Shown here: piece by piece, positions 20,554-30,596 of the stretch
How positions within the stretch are numbered: the first letter of the stretch is position 1
Layout: each line of letters starts with the position of its first letter
Source of the DNA: Klebsiella spallanzanii
GTDB lineage: Bacteria; Pseudomonadota; Gammaproteobacteria; Enterobacterales; Enterobacteriaceae
Assembly: GCF_902158555.1 (NCBI RefSeq)
Contig: NZ_CABGGS010000006.1
Coordinates: 1-64,000 of the forward strand
Reading direction: 5' to 3'
DNA: 64,000 bases
Notes under the pieces: model-generated
What the model was told of the DNA's origin: nothing
The model's input: only the letters and a program-made list of their open reading frames with translations
Databases searched by the model: none
Made by a program: the position numbers and the translations under genes

Positions 20554-22977
20554 ATGAACGGATTACTGAGCTACAAACCCACCAACAACGATTGTGACTT
20601 TGATCGTATCGCCAAAAAACAAGATCAGATGTTTCATCGCGTGGCAACCATTTGCCCGGAACGCGCCGAGATCATCACCGAATCCTTCAAACGCTCCGAA
20701 GGCAAATCCATTGTGATTCGCCGGGCGCTTGCGATGGCCGATATTCTGGAAAAAATGACCATCTATATCGAACCGGACATGCTGATCGTCGGTAACCAGG
20801 CAAGCGCCAACTTTGCCGCACCGGTCTTCCCGGAATACTCCTTCAACTGGGTTATTGATGAGCTGGACGAATTCGACAAACGTTCAGGCGATAGTTTCCA
20901 GGTGTCTGAAGAGACCAAAGCTCGTCTGCGCGTACTGCAGGATTACTGGCAGGGCAAAACGCACCAGGATGAAGTGCTGACTAACCTGCCGCAAATTAAC
21001 CGCCTGGCGGAAAAACAGGGCGTTCTGCACCGCGGCGGCATCAGTATGTCCGGCGACGGTCACATCATCCCGAACCATGATTTCGTGCTGGAAGTCGGCT
21101 ACGGCGGCATGCGTGATATCGCGAAACAGCATCTGGCAGAAGACAAAGACCTGACCGAAGAACAAACTGATTTCTATCGGGCCGTCATTATCACCATGGA
21201 TGCGGCGCTGAATTACTGCAAACGTTTCTCGCTGCTGGCTAAAGAAGAAGCCGGAAAAACCACCGATGCTAAACGCCGCGATGAGCTGCTGGCGATGAGC
21301 GATATGTTCGCCCACCTGATGGAAGGTAAAGCACAGAGTTTCTATGAAGCCGTCGAAACCGTCTACCTGACCCACCTGCTGATGATGATCGAAAGTAACG
21401 GTCACTCCTTCTCCTTCGGTCGTTTTGACCAGTACGTCTGGCCGTTCTACGAAGCCGATATCAACTCCGGAAAAATCAGCAAAGAGAAAGCGCTGGAGAT
21501 CCTGACCCACTTCTTCATCATGACCAACAGCCTGAACAAAGTGCGTCCGTGGGGCCACACCCAATATAGCGGCGGCTATCCGCTCTACTCCAACCTGATG
21601 GTTGGCGGTATGAAGCCGGACGGCACGGACGGCACCAACGACCTTTCCTACCTGTCTCTGGAAGCGATGGCGTTGACCGGCCTGCCGGAGCCAAACCTGA
21701 GCGTGCGCTTCTCCAAAGATACTCCGCACTCGCTGATGCAGGACTCCGCTAAGCTTATCCGCAAAGGATTCGGTATGCCGTCCATCTTCTGTGACGAAGT
21801 GGTGATCCCGGCGATGATGACCCTCGGTCTGACGGAAGAAGTCGCTCGCGAATATGCCTCAATGGGCTGCGTGGAAACCGCTATTCCGGGCCGCTGGGGA
21901 CACCGCGCTACCGGTATGACCTACGTGAACTTCGGTAAAATCCTTGAACTGGTGATGAACAACGGCTGCGATCCAGCGACCGGCGTACAGCTGGTGAAAG
22001 TGAACGGTAAAGAAGGTCGTGAGATCAATTATGAATCTTATGATGAAGTGTGGGCCGCGTGGAACCAGCTGCTGGAGTTCTATTCCGACCTGGCGGTGGA
22101 TTGCGACCTGGTGTGCGACCGCGCGCTGAAATATCACGATGCCGATGCCTTTGCCTCCGCCACCATTAACTGTTCGCTGGATCGCGGTAAAACATTGAAA
22201 AACGGTGGCGCTGAGTATGACTTCGTCAGCTCCTCGAACATCGGCCCTTCCGTGGTGGGCGATAGCCTGGCTGCGGTGAGAAAACTGGTCTTTGATGACA
22301 AGGTGCTGACGCTCAAGCAGCTGCGCGACGCCATGGACTGCAACTTTGAAGGCATCGAAGGTGCCCGCGTACGCAAACTGTGCCGCAACGCGCCGAAGTT
22401 TGGTAACGATATCGATTATGTCGACCACATCGTCGCCGACGTGTTCGAGTCCTATCTGAAGCTGCTGCCGAAGTACAAAACCGACCGCTATGGTAAGGGT
22501 CCGAAGGGTTGTGGATACACCATGTCCACCTCCAACATCACCTCTTACGTGCCAAATGGTTTTGACGTTGGCGCGACCCCGGACGGTCGTCTGGCGACCC
22601 TGCCGCTGAACGAAGGCGCCTCACCGTGCCTTGGCGCAGACAAAGAAGGGCCAACGGCGGTGATCAACTCCGTGGCCAAGCTGCCGAACCAGAAAATCGC
22701 CGGTGGCCAGTTGCTGAATATGAAGTTCACCCCGAGCGCGCTGGAAGGCGATGACAACCTGGAGAAATTCACCAACTTCATGGAAGCCAGCCGTGAGAAG
22801 AACATCTTCCACAACCAGTTCAACATCATCGACTCGAATATCCTGCGCGCCGCCAAAGAGCACCCGGAAGATTATCCGAACCTGATGGTCCGCGTAGCCG
22901 GCTATTGCGCCCTGTTCTCGACGCTGATGCCGGAAGCGCAGGACGCGATTATCGCCCGTACAGAACTGGCCTGGTAA
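20554..22977 (+). CDS. Glycyl radical enzyme of unknown substrate (annotated in relatives as formate acetyltransferase/PflD-like)
   Basis: This 807-residue protein is a full-length glycyl radical enzyme. The glycyl loop is RVAGYCALF with Gly783. The thiyl-radical loop is ASMGCVETA with Cys439 and a base-like Glu441. Pyruvate formate-lyase has paired cysteines there, so it is more likely a dehydratase- or lyase-type enzyme than a PFL. His170 (SGDGHIIPNHD) sits where glycerol dehydratase has a substrate histidine. The position 14 residues after the cysteine, Asp in glycerol dehydratase, is Thr453 here, as I recall for E. coli YbiW. Its activase follows 26 bp downstream, then NagB-like and NagA-like genes, so its substrate may be an amino-sugar derivative. 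It should work only without oxygen. Its true substrate cannot be read from sequence. Confidence 0.9.
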   Translation: MNGLLSYKPTNNDCDFDRIAKKQDQMFHRVATICPERAEIITESFKRSEGKSIVIRRALAMADILEKMTIYIEPDMLIVGNQASANFAAPVFPEYSFNWVIDELDEFDKRSGDSFQVSEETKARLRVLQDYWQGKTHQDEVLTNLPQINRLAEKQGVLHRGGISMSGDGHIIPNHDFVLEVGYGGMRDIAKQHLAEDKDLTEEQTDFYRAVIITMDAALNYCKRFSLLAKEEAGKTTDAKRRDELLAMSDMFAHLMEGKAQSFYEAVETVYLTHLLMMIESNGHSFSFGRFDQYVWPFYEADINSGKISKEKALEILTHFFIMTNSLNKVRPWGHTQYSGGYPLYSNLMVGGMKPDGTDGTNDLSYLSLEAMALTGLPEPNLSVRFSKDTPHSLMQDSAKLIRKGFGMPSIFCDEVVIPAMMTLGLTEEVAREYASMGCVETAIPGRWGHRATGMTYVNFGKILELVMNNGCDPATGVQLVKVNGKEGREINYESYDEVWAAWNQLLEFYSDLAVDCDLVCDRALKYHDADAFASATINCSLDRGKTLKNGGAEYDFVSSSNIGPSVVGDSLAAVRKLVFDDKVLTLKQLRDAMDCNFEGIEGARVRKLCRNAPKFGNDIDYVDHIVADVFESYLKLLPKYKTDRYGKGPKGCGYTMSTSNITSYVPNGFDVGATPDGRLATLPLNEGASPCLGADKEGPTAVINSVAKLPNQKIAGGQLLNMKFTPSALEGDDNLEKFTNFMEASREKNIFHNQFNIIDSNILRAAKEHPEDYPNLMVRVAGYCALFSTLMPEAQDAIIARTELAW

Positions 22978-23003
22978 AAAGCCAGGGTATATATGGAGAT
23001 AAT

Positions 23004-23918
23004 ATGAGAACTGGCCTGATTTCCCGCATTCAACGCTACTCGACCAAGGACGGTCCGGGGATACGCAGTACCGTATTTATGCAGCAGTGTAATTTGCGCT
23101 GCCAGTGGTGTGCGAATCCGGAGACGATCAGGCCAGGTTTCAACGTGTTCTGGTTTAAAGAGCGCTGCCGCCAGTGCGGCACCTGCGCTCAGGCCGCAGT
23201 CAATAACACAATTACCATGGCCGAGCCGGGCAATGGCGTCAATATCGACCGAAAAAACTGTACCAACCTGCTGGATATGGTCGATATGTGCCCCTATGAC
23301 GGCTACGAAAAAGTGGGCAAAGAGATGACCTCCCGCGAGCTGGCCGTTCTGCTGCTGCGCGATAAGTCTTTTTACGATTCCAGCCACGGCGGTGTGACCT
23401 TTTCCGGCGGCGAACCGGCGCTCCAGGCTGAGTTCGTCAGGGAAACCGCCCTGCTGTTAAAAGAAGCAGGCGTTCATGTTTGCCTTGATACCGCAGGGCA
23501 TATCCGTTGGGAGAAATTACGCCCGCTGATTGAAACGGTCGATTTGGTCTCTTACGACTTTAAAGCCTTTGATGCCGAGACGCATCTCGCCTGTACCGGC
23601 GTAGATAATCGGTTGATCCTTGAAAATGCTAAAGCGATTGCCGCGACGGGCACACCGATGCTTGCCCGGATGGTCATCGTTCCAACGCGCAATGATGACC
23701 CGGAAGATATCCGTAAACGCCTCGATTTTATCCGCAAGCTTGGCAGTGCCGTACTGCAGGTCGATATTCTGGAATATCACATCTACGGCGTTGGGAAGTA
23801 TCAAAAACTTGGCATGCCCTATCTCCTCAACAATATTCCGGCATGTCAGCGAGAAATGACGGAACAAATAAAACATTACGCCGAAGAAATTGGTCTCAAA
23901 GCCACCATAGGCGGATAA
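23004..23918 (+). CDS. Glycyl radical enzyme activating enzyme (radical SAM)
   Basis: This 304-residue radical-SAM protein should install the glycyl radical on the enzyme encoded just upstream. The SAM cluster motif is CNLRCQWC (CxxxCxxC), followed by the SAM-binding SGGEPALQ. Between them lies the ferredoxin-like insert typical of non-PFL activases, but it is cysteine-poor: CRQCGTC lacks the usual fourth cysteine, and the second set has only NCTN... and MCPYDG. One iron-sulfur site may be lost. The ATG at 23004 has a GGAGAT ribosome binding site; the longer frame overlaps the upstream gene. It ends 9 bp before the NagB-like start. Confidence 0.9.
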   Translation: MRTGLISRIQRYSTKDGPGIRSTVFMQQCNLRCQWCANPETIRPGFNVFWFKERCRQCGTCAQAAVNNTITMAEPGNGVNIDRKNCTNLLDMVDMCPYDGYEKVGKEMTSRELAVLLLRDKSFYDSSHGGVTFSGGEPALQAEFVRETALLLKEAGVHVCLDTAGHIRWEKLRPLIETVDLVSYDFKAFDAETHLACTGVDNRLILENAKAIAATGTPMLARMVIVPTRNDDPEDIRKRLDFIRKLGSAVLQVDILEYHIYGVGKYQKLGMPYLLNNIPACQREMTEQIKHYAEEIGLKATIGG

Positions 23919-23927
23919 AGGATGAAC

Positions 23928-24665
23928 ATGTTAAATTTTATTATTACCGAAACCTACAAAGAAATGAGTGAACTGGCGGCGAATAGAATAGCGATTGCGC
24001 TAGCGAAAAAGCCGGATTTAGTCATGGCTCTGCCAACCGGGGGAACCCCTGTTGGTCTTCTGGAAGAGATGTCCCGAATGGCAAAAAGTGGTGAAGCTGA
24101 TTTTTCTCAGTCCAAATCATTTAACATTGATGAATATATTCCGCTAAAAAAAGACGATCCACAGAGCTATTATTGGTTTTTAGAACACTATTTTTATCAA
24201 CCCGCCAATATTCCATCCGAAAACACCTTTGTACCCAACGTGCTGGCCGATGATTTAACCGCAGAATGCGCGCGCTATGAGCATGAAATACAGTCACACG
24301 GCGATTTTGATATCACCATTCTGGGAATTGGTCACGACGGGCATATCGGTTTTAACGAGCCTCATGCTACTCATAGCCCCGTCTGTCATATCATCAATCT
24401 CAATAAAGAGACGATCGAAGCAAATTCTCGCTTTTTCTCACGCAAAGAAGATGTCCCGCTGCAGGCCATTACCCTCGGCATGGGGACTATCCTGAGAAGT
24501 AAAGAGATAGTCCTGATTGCTAACGGAAAATCGAAGGCGGCGGTGATGAAACAGCTTCACGACTGCACCCGCATCGACCCGTTATTCCCGGCATCATTCT
24601 TACTGATGCATCCAGACGTCACTATTATTTGCGATCGTGAGGCAGCATCGCTTATCAACGCGTAA
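23928..24665 (+). CDS. NagB-like glucosamine-6-phosphate deaminase
   Basis: This protein belongs to the NagB deaminase/isomerase family, which converts glucosamine-6-phosphate to fructose-6-phosphate and ammonia. With the start at 23928 it has 245 residues, about 20 fewer than E. coli NagB. The active-site set is intact: FNIDEYI (Asp68) and GIGHDGHIGFNEP (Asp137, His139, Glu144). The C-terminal tail involved in allosteric activation of E. coli NagB is shorter. The ATG at 23928 is preferred over 23922 because AAAGGA is at proper spacing. It is a paralogue-type gene in the glycyl radical cluster, not the chromosomal nag operon, so its sugar could differ from glucosamine. Confidence 0.88.
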   Translation: MLNFIITETYKEMSELAANRIAIALAKKPDLVMALPTGGTPVGLLEEMSRMAKSGEADFSQSKSFNIDEYIPLKKDDPQSYYWFLEHYFYQPANIPSENTFVPNVLADDLTAECARYEHEIQSHGDFDITILGIGHDGHIGFNEPHATHSPVCHIINLNKETIEANSRFFSRKEDVPLQAITLGMGTILRSKEIVLIANGKSKAAVMKQLHDCTRIDPLFPASFLLMHPDVTIICDREAASLINA

Positions 24666-24674
24666 GGGGGAGAT

Positions 24675-25817
24675 ATGAAAATCCAGAGTGAGCGCGTCTG
24701 GCTAGCCGGTGGTTTCTTTCCGGCCCAGCTGACGCTGGAAAATGGAATTATCAGCGATATCACGCTGGGACTTAGCCCAAATGTTGACCACGACTATGGC
24801 AACCGGCGTATCATCCCCGGCCTGATCGATACCCACGCCCACGGCGCCTGGGATTACGATACCAATGAAAATGACCCTGAAGGGCTGCGGCGCTGGACAT
24901 CCCGCTTACCGGAAGAAGGCGTTACCGCATTTTGCCCCACGACGGTGACCGATGAAGATACCACCCTGCTGGCCGCGCTGGAAAATATCTCGCGCGTAAT
25001 GGATGACGGCTACCGGGGTGCCGAAATTCTCGGCGTCCATCTGGAAGGGCCATTCCTCAGCCACCTGTACCGCGGCGCGCAGCCGGAAAAACAGATCCGA
25101 CCGGCCAGCATCAGCGCATTTCAGGCTTTCGAACATGCTGCTCGTGGACGAATTATCGCCATCAGCCTGGCGCCGGAAGAAGATGCTGGGTTTGCGCTAA
25201 CGCGTTACTGCACGCAGAAAGGGATCGTGGTCAATATGGGCCATTCGGATGCTTCCTTTGAGCAGGCGCTGGAAGCCGTAGCCAACGGTGCCAAAAATGT
25301 TACCCATGTATTCAATGGGATGGCGAAATATGTCAACCGGGAACCGGGGCTTTTGGGCGCCGCGCTCCGCCTTGATGGCCTGTATGGCGAAGTCATCGCT
25401 GACGGCATTTTTGTCAGCCTGGTCTCCGCGGCTAATCTGTATCGCATAAAAAATGATGATGAAGTCATTATGATTAGTGATTCAATGAAATCAAAAGGTT
25501 GCCCGCCAGGCCGCTACATGTTCGGCGGAGAACCGATGATTCTGGGCGAAGATGGCGCAACCCGACGGGAAAACGGCGTGCTGGTCGGCAGTACTTTGAA
25601 GCTTAACCGTGGGCTCTATAATATGGTTGAAGGTGCAATGGTGCCGTTTGCTTCCGCATTAAAATCCTGCACCACTAATCCAGCACGACTTTTAGGATTA
25701 GACCATCGCAAAGGAAAATTACAGCGCGGCTTTGATGCTGACATTGTTATATTAGAAGATGATTACCAGGTTAATACAACATATTGCAAAGGGGTCATCG
25801 CTTATTCAGCAAATTAA
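24675..25817 (+). CDS. NagA-like N-acetylglucosamine-6-phosphate deacetylase
   Basis: This 380-residue amidohydrolase would remove acetate from an N-acetylated sugar phosphate before deamination by the NagB-like enzyme. Motifs are DTHAHG (a metal-binding HxH that E. coli NagA lacks), HLEGPF, NMGHSDAS, THVFNGM and the catalytic-aspartate motif ISDSM. The HxH pair suggests a two-metal site as in Bacillus-type enzymes. It begins 10 bp after the NagB-like gene and is probably co-transcribed with it. The 262 bp downstream (25818-26079) is A/T-rich with no gene visible and may hold a promoter for the PTS gene. Confidence 0.88.
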   Translation: MKIQSERVWLAGGFFPAQLTLENGIISDITLGLSPNVDHDYGNRRIIPGLIDTHAHGAWDYDTNENDPEGLRRWTSRLPEEGVTAFCPTTVTDEDTTLLAALENISRVMDDGYRGAEILGVHLEGPFLSHLYRGAQPEKQIRPASISAFQAFEHAARGRIIAISLAPEEDAGFALTRYCTQKGIVVNMGHSDASFEQALEAVANGAKNVTHVFNGMAKYVNREPGLLGAALRLDGLYGEVIADGIFVSLVSAANLYRIKNDDEVIMISDSMKSKGCPPGRYMFGGEPMILGEDGATRRENGVLVGSTLKLNRGLYNMVEGAMVPFASALKSCTTNPARLLGLDHRKGKLQRGFDADIVILEDDYQVNTTYCKGVIAYSAN

Positions 25818-26079
25818 CTAAAGCTTTTATTTGCTGAGTGAAGAACAATTAAGCGATTATTGAGAAATAGCCGCCGTTTTTCTACGTCTTAAATTTATCT
25901 AAGATTAAGTATTATAAAGGATTTAATAAAATGCGACAGAGATAACATTAACCTTTTCGTTATTCCCTTAAAAATAAAACCACAAAAATAAAGCGGTTAC
26001 TAATACCGTAATACCCATCGCAGGGTCAGCCAGTATAAATTCATGCTGGTTTCAGGATTTTATTTTATAAGGAACAACG

Positions 26080-28095
26080 ATGAACATATTGGGTTATCTC
26101 CAAAAGGTGGGACGTGCGCTAATGGTGCCGGTCGCCACATTGCCCGCTGCAGCAATTTTAATGGGTATCGGATATTGGATTGACCCCAATGGTTGGGGAA
26201 GTTCTAACGCCCTTGCAGCGCTATGTATTCAGTCCGGCGCCGCCATTATCGATAATATGGGCGTACTCTTTGCCGTAGGCGTGGCATATGGCATGTCAAA
26301 AGATAAGGACGGTGCAGCAGCGCTGGCAGGTTTTGTGGGTTTTCTCGTCTTAACCACGCTTTGTTCTCCCGCAGCCGTGGCGATGATCCAGAAGATTCCA
26401 GCAGATCAGGTTCCTGCCGCCTTCGGCAAAATTAAAAACCAGTTCATCGGCATCATGGTGGGTATTATTGCCGCCGAACTTTATAACCGCTTCAGCAGCG
26501 TCGAATTGCCAAAAGCGCTCTCCTTCTTCAGCGGTCGCCGCCTGGTACCTATTATCACCTCTTTTGCCATGATCATCGTCGCCTTTATCCTGATGTTTAT
26601 CTGGCCGGTGGTATTCAGCGGACTGGTGAGCTTTGGCGAGCATATTCAGAAGCTCGGCTCCCTGGGTGCTGGTGTCTATGCCTTCTTCAACCGCTTGTTA
26701 ATTCCGGTCGGTTTACACCACGCGCTCAACTCGGTGTTCTGGTTTGATGTGGCCGGGATTAATGATATCCCCAACTTCCTTGGCGGCGCGCAGTCGCTGG
26801 CTTCAGGCAAAGCGGTGCTCGGCATTACCGGCCGCTATCAGGCAGGCTTCTTCCCGATCATGATGTTCGGCCTGCCGGGAGCAGCGCTGGCGATTTATCA
26901 GTGCGCGCGCCCGGAAAACAAAGCTAAAGTCATGGGTATCATGATGGCCGGCGCCTTTGCTGCCTTCTTTACCGGGATCACCGAACCGCTGGAGTTTTCC
27001 TTCATGTTCGTTGCGCCGGTACTGTACCTGATTCACGCTTTCCTGACTGGCCTCTCAGTATTCATCGCGGCCAGCATGCACTGGATTGCGGGTTTTGGCT
27101 TTAGCGCCGGTCTGGTTGATATGGTACTCGCCTCCCGTAACCCGCTGGCGACGCAATGGTATTTGCTGATCCCAATGGGTCTGGTGTTCTTTGTTATCTA
27201 CTACCTGGTCTTCCGCTTCACTATCACCAAATTTAACCTGATGACGCCGGGTCGTGAGTTAGCCGTTGCCGGCAGCAGTGCTGACGGTGAAGACATCAAT
27301 ATTAGCGACAACAAAGAGCAAAGCGCCGCGACATTGGCCCGTCAGTACATTGCGGCTATTGGCGGTTCCGATAACCTGACCGCTATCGATGCTTGTATCA
27401 CCCGCCTGCGTTTAGGCGTGAAAGACGCCTCTCTTGTTAACGACGCGCTGGCAAGGCGCTTAGGCGCCAGCGGCGTCATCCGCCTGAATAATGCCAACGT
27501 GCAGATTATCGTCGGATTTGTCGCAGAGAAAATCGCCAATGAGATGAAAACCACCGGTCACGTCGATGCTGCCGAAGCTCTGCCGCTCACCGTCGCGCCT
27601 GCACCGGCCAAACCGCGCGCAACCACCGGCTCCGCGATTATTGCCGAATTGCTTTCTCCGGTAAGCGGCGAGGTTGTCGCGCTGGAACAGGTACCAGATG
27701 AAGCCTTTGCCAGCAAAGCGGTGGGTGACGGCATCGCCATCAAGCCCACCAGCAACATCGTCGTCTCTCCTGCTGCAGGCACAATAGTCAAAATCTTCAA
27801 CACCAATCACGCGTTCTGCCTTGAAACGGAAAAAGGTGCCGAGATTGTAGTCCATATGGGGCTGGATACCGTCGCGCTGGATGGTCAGGGCTTTAAGCGA
27901 CTCATTGAAGAAGGTGCTGAAGTGACTGCGGGGCAACCGATCCTCGAGATGGATCTCGATTTCCTCAACGCGAATGTGCGTTCGATGATAAGCCCGGTGG
28001 TGTGTAGCAACATTGAAGACTTCAGCAGCCTGGAAATTAAGGCGCTGGGTCAGGTTATCGCTGGTCAAACGCCGTTGTATGAGATTAAGGGATAA
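26080..28095 (+). CDS. PTS permease IICBA, N-acetylglucosamine (NagE) type
   Basis: This 671-residue inner-membrane permease imports and phosphorylates a sugar using PEP-derived phosphate. The order of domains is IIC (about 1-390, many membrane segments, with GITEPLEF), IIB (phospho-Cys439 in AIDACITRLRLGV) and IIA (phospho-His592 in EIVVHMGLDTVAL). Having its own IIA, it does not need Crr. The IIA domain is close to E. coli NagE, while the IIC part is more divergent, so the sugar may be a different N-acetyl-hexosamine. It follows the NagA-like gene after 262 bp and completes an uptake-deacetylation-deamination route. Confidence 0.9.
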   Translation: MNILGYLQKVGRALMVPVATLPAAAILMGIGYWIDPNGWGSSNALAALCIQSGAAIIDNMGVLFAVGVAYGMSKDKDGAAALAGFVGFLVLTTLCSPAAVAMIQKIPADQVPAAFGKIKNQFIGIMVGIIAAELYNRFSSVELPKALSFFSGRRLVPIITSFAMIIVAFILMFIWPVVFSGLVSFGEHIQKLGSLGAGVYAFFNRLLIPVGLHHALNSVFWFDVAGINDIPNFLGGAQSLASGKAVLGITGRYQAGFFPIMMFGLPGAALAIYQCARPENKAKVMGIMMAGAFAAFFTGITEPLEFSFMFVAPVLYLIHAFLTGLSVFIAASMHWIAGFGFSAGLVDMVLASRNPLATQWYLLIPMGLVFFVIYYLVFRFTITKFNLMTPGRELAVAGSSADGEDINISDNKEQSAATLARQYIAAIGGSDNLTAIDACITRLRLGVKDASLVNDALARRLGASGVIRLNNANVQIIVGFVAEKIANEMKTTGHVDAAEALPLTVAPAPAKPRATTGSAIIAELLSPVSGEVVALEQVPDEAFASKAVGDGIAIKPTSNIVVSPAAGTIVKIFNTNHAFCLETEKGAEIVVHMGLDTVALDGQGFKRLIEEGAEVTAGQPILEMDLDFLNANVRSMISPVVCSNIEDFSSLEIKALGQVIAGQTPLYEIKG

Positions 28096-28153
28096 ACTTA
28101 CAGACAAAATGAGACTGATGACAAACGTGGTTTAGCCAGGGGGCTGCATTCTT

Positions 28154-28253
28154 GTCGGGTGACAGCTGACGCCTTACCCGACCTACAAAACCATCAATAT
28201 CATCAGGTTATGCACTCTCTGTAGGCCCGGTAAGGCACTAGCCGCCACCGGGC
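28154..28253. repeat. REP-type palindromes between the PTS gene and yijE
   Basis: Two GC-rich inverted units are present (GTCGGGTGACAGC...TTACCCGAC and GTAGGCCCGGTAAGGC...CCACCGGGC). They mark the convergent end of the accessory cluster and yijE. I see no coding potential here. Confidence 0.7.
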
Positions 28254-28275
28254 AATTCCTGAGATGCACACTTCG

Positions 28276-29193
28276 TCAGCAATCTGAGACTCTCGGTATC
28301 CGAACCTCACGTTTCTTCAGGCTGATTATCGTCAGCGCCAGGGCAATCAGCACAATACCTGCGCCTTCCACCAGGCCCGGGTTTTCCCCTAATAGCCACC
28401 AGGAAAACAGGACTCCACAGACCGGCACCGCCAGGGTACTCAGCCCCGCGACGCTGGCGGGCAAATTACGCAATACAAAAAGCCAGAGACACCAGGCCAG
28501 CGCAGTCGCCAGAATCGCGCTATATCCTAACGCCCAAAAAACGCCGGGCTGCCAGTCAATGCTGCGCTGCGGCACCAACCACGCCACCGCGCTCATCGCC
28601 AGCGCGCCATACAGCATCTGCCAGGTGGTCAAGGCCAGCAAATCGACGCGCGGATAGCGGGCGTACATTCGCTTCACCACAATCGCGCTGGCTCCCCAGC
28701 TTATGCCGGAGAGGATCGCCAGCAGGGCGCTTTTCATCGATGAAAAATCGAGCTGCCACGGCTGCAGCACCAGCAATAAACCGCAAGCCGCTAACCCAAT
28801 GGCGGCATACTGTAGCCGTCGCATACGCTCGCCTAAAAACAGCGCCGCCATAATCACCACCCAAAACGGCATGGTATAGCTCAGAATAGCGACCTTGCCG
28901 GCCCCGCCGCTGACCAAAGCCCACTGAGCCAGCCCAACCATCCCGCAGGTCTGCAACAGGGCAATCGCCAACGTATAACCAAACGGCGTTGGCCGCATTC
29001 CGCGTCCGCGCAGCAGCAAAACGATAAGCAGCAGCACCGCCCCCAAAATACAGCGCAGCGCGGTGAAATCGAACGCGCCGATATAGAGCGTCACCTGCTT
29101 CATCGCAATCCAGCTGTAGCTCCAGATAAGCGTCAGAACAATCAGGCCGCCGAAGGCCAACGGGCTGTTTTTCCCTGCCATAGTTATCATCAA
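28276..29193 (-). CDS. yijE: EamA-family exporter YijE (cystine exporter)
   Basis: This is a DMT-superfamily inner-membrane transporter with about ten membrane segments in two EamA halves (for example [19 protein letters not shown] and [17 protein letters not shown]). The sequence is close to E. coli YijE, reported to export cystine. The length is 305 residues; ATG at 29181 (MAGKNSPLA) is an equally plausible start, closer to the E. coli N-terminus. It lies between metF and gldA as in E. coli, although katG is missing from this interval. Confidence 0.92.
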   Translation of the reverse strand: MMITMAGKNSPLAFGGLIVLTLIWSYSWIAMKQVTLYIGAFDFTALRCILGAVLLLIVLLLRGRGMRPTPFGYTLAIALLQTCGMVGLAQWALVSGGAGKVAILSYTMPFWVVIMAALFLGERMRRLQYAAIGLAACGLLLVLQPWQLDFSSMKSALLAILSGISWGASAIVVKRMYARYPRVDLLALTTWQMLYGALAMSAVAWLVPQRSIDWQPGVFWALGYSAILATALAWCLWLFVLRNLPASVAGLSTLAVPVCGVLFSWWLLGENPGLVEGAGIVLIALALTIISLKKREVRIPRVSDC

Positions 29194-29249
29194 TCCATCA
29201 TGAATATTTTGCGGGCACTATACTCGCTTTGCTGACGGGGCGATAAACC

Positions 29250-29282
29250 AAAAGCGGCGACGAAGGGTGTTTTCGTCGCCGC
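29250..29282 (-). terminator. Terminator of metF
   Basis: GCGGCGACGAA (29254-29264) pairs with TTCGTCGCCGC (29272-29282). Reading on the minus strand the hairpin is followed by TTTT. It lies 33 bp beyond the metF stop. Confidence 0.75.
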
Positions 29283-29314
29283 AGAGCAGATGAGGAGGGA
29301 AATCTGAATCCAGA

Positions 29315-30205
<891 letters not shown>

Positions 30206-30251
30206 TTACCTCATCAATCGCATTTTATTGTTTGTTGTGTCGCGAACTTCT

Positions 30252-30275
30252 ATACGTTTAGACGTCCAGATGTAA
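30252..30275. promoter_or_regulatory. MetJ operator (met boxes) of metF
   Basis: Three consecutive 8-mers (TATACGTT, AGACGTCC with one base offset, AGATGTAA) match the AGACGTCT met-box repeat. They lie about 50 bp before metF and indicate repression by MetJ with S-adenosylmethionine. Confidence 0.8.
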
Positions 30276-30523
30276 AAATGACGGAAAAGAGCACAGACGT
30301 CAATAGAAAAATCTGCGCAAAGAGTGAGGAATATTCAGACAAGATGAAAAAATCTCATCTGCGTTTCGCTCCTTTCTCCCCGGTTGTCCACGAACAGCAG
30401 CAAAAAACCGACAAATTAGGATTTTGTGTCCGCACAATTTTGAAGCACTTCAAATAATCACAATTTCCCCCAATCCGATGATGAAAATGAGGTTGCGATG
30501 CCACCTACCTTGTTTCACGATAA
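30276..30523. other. Intergenic region between metF and the IICB gene
   Basis: This stretch carries a second AGACGTC (30295-30301), possibly an extra met box, and otherwise no ORF with codon structure or recognisable RNA gene. It forms the left boundary of the accessory block between metF and metL. Confidence 0.4.
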
Positions 30524-30550
30524 GTAGAACGTTCTACTACAACGTTCTAC
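30524..30550. promoter_or_regulatory. Double palindromic operator upstream of the IICB gene
   Basis: GTAGAACGTTCTAC (30524-30537) is a perfect 14 bp palindrome. An imperfect copy, CTACAACGTTCTAC (30537-30550), follows with centres 13 bp apart. The site lies 47 bp before the IICB start. A central CG palindrome is typical of LacI/GalR-family operators, and a LacI-type gene is encoded directly downstream of the permease. Confidence 0.7.
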
Positions 30551-30596
30551 CTAACAAAAATAACGCTATGTTGCGTCTTTATTCGGGGAAATCAGC

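Noticed and set aside
20884-21729. 281-codon minus-strand frame inside the glycyl radical enzyme gene
   Set aside because: It is rich in His, Gln and Val, which is the usual antisense pattern of a GC-biased coding strand, and has no ribosome binding site or motif.
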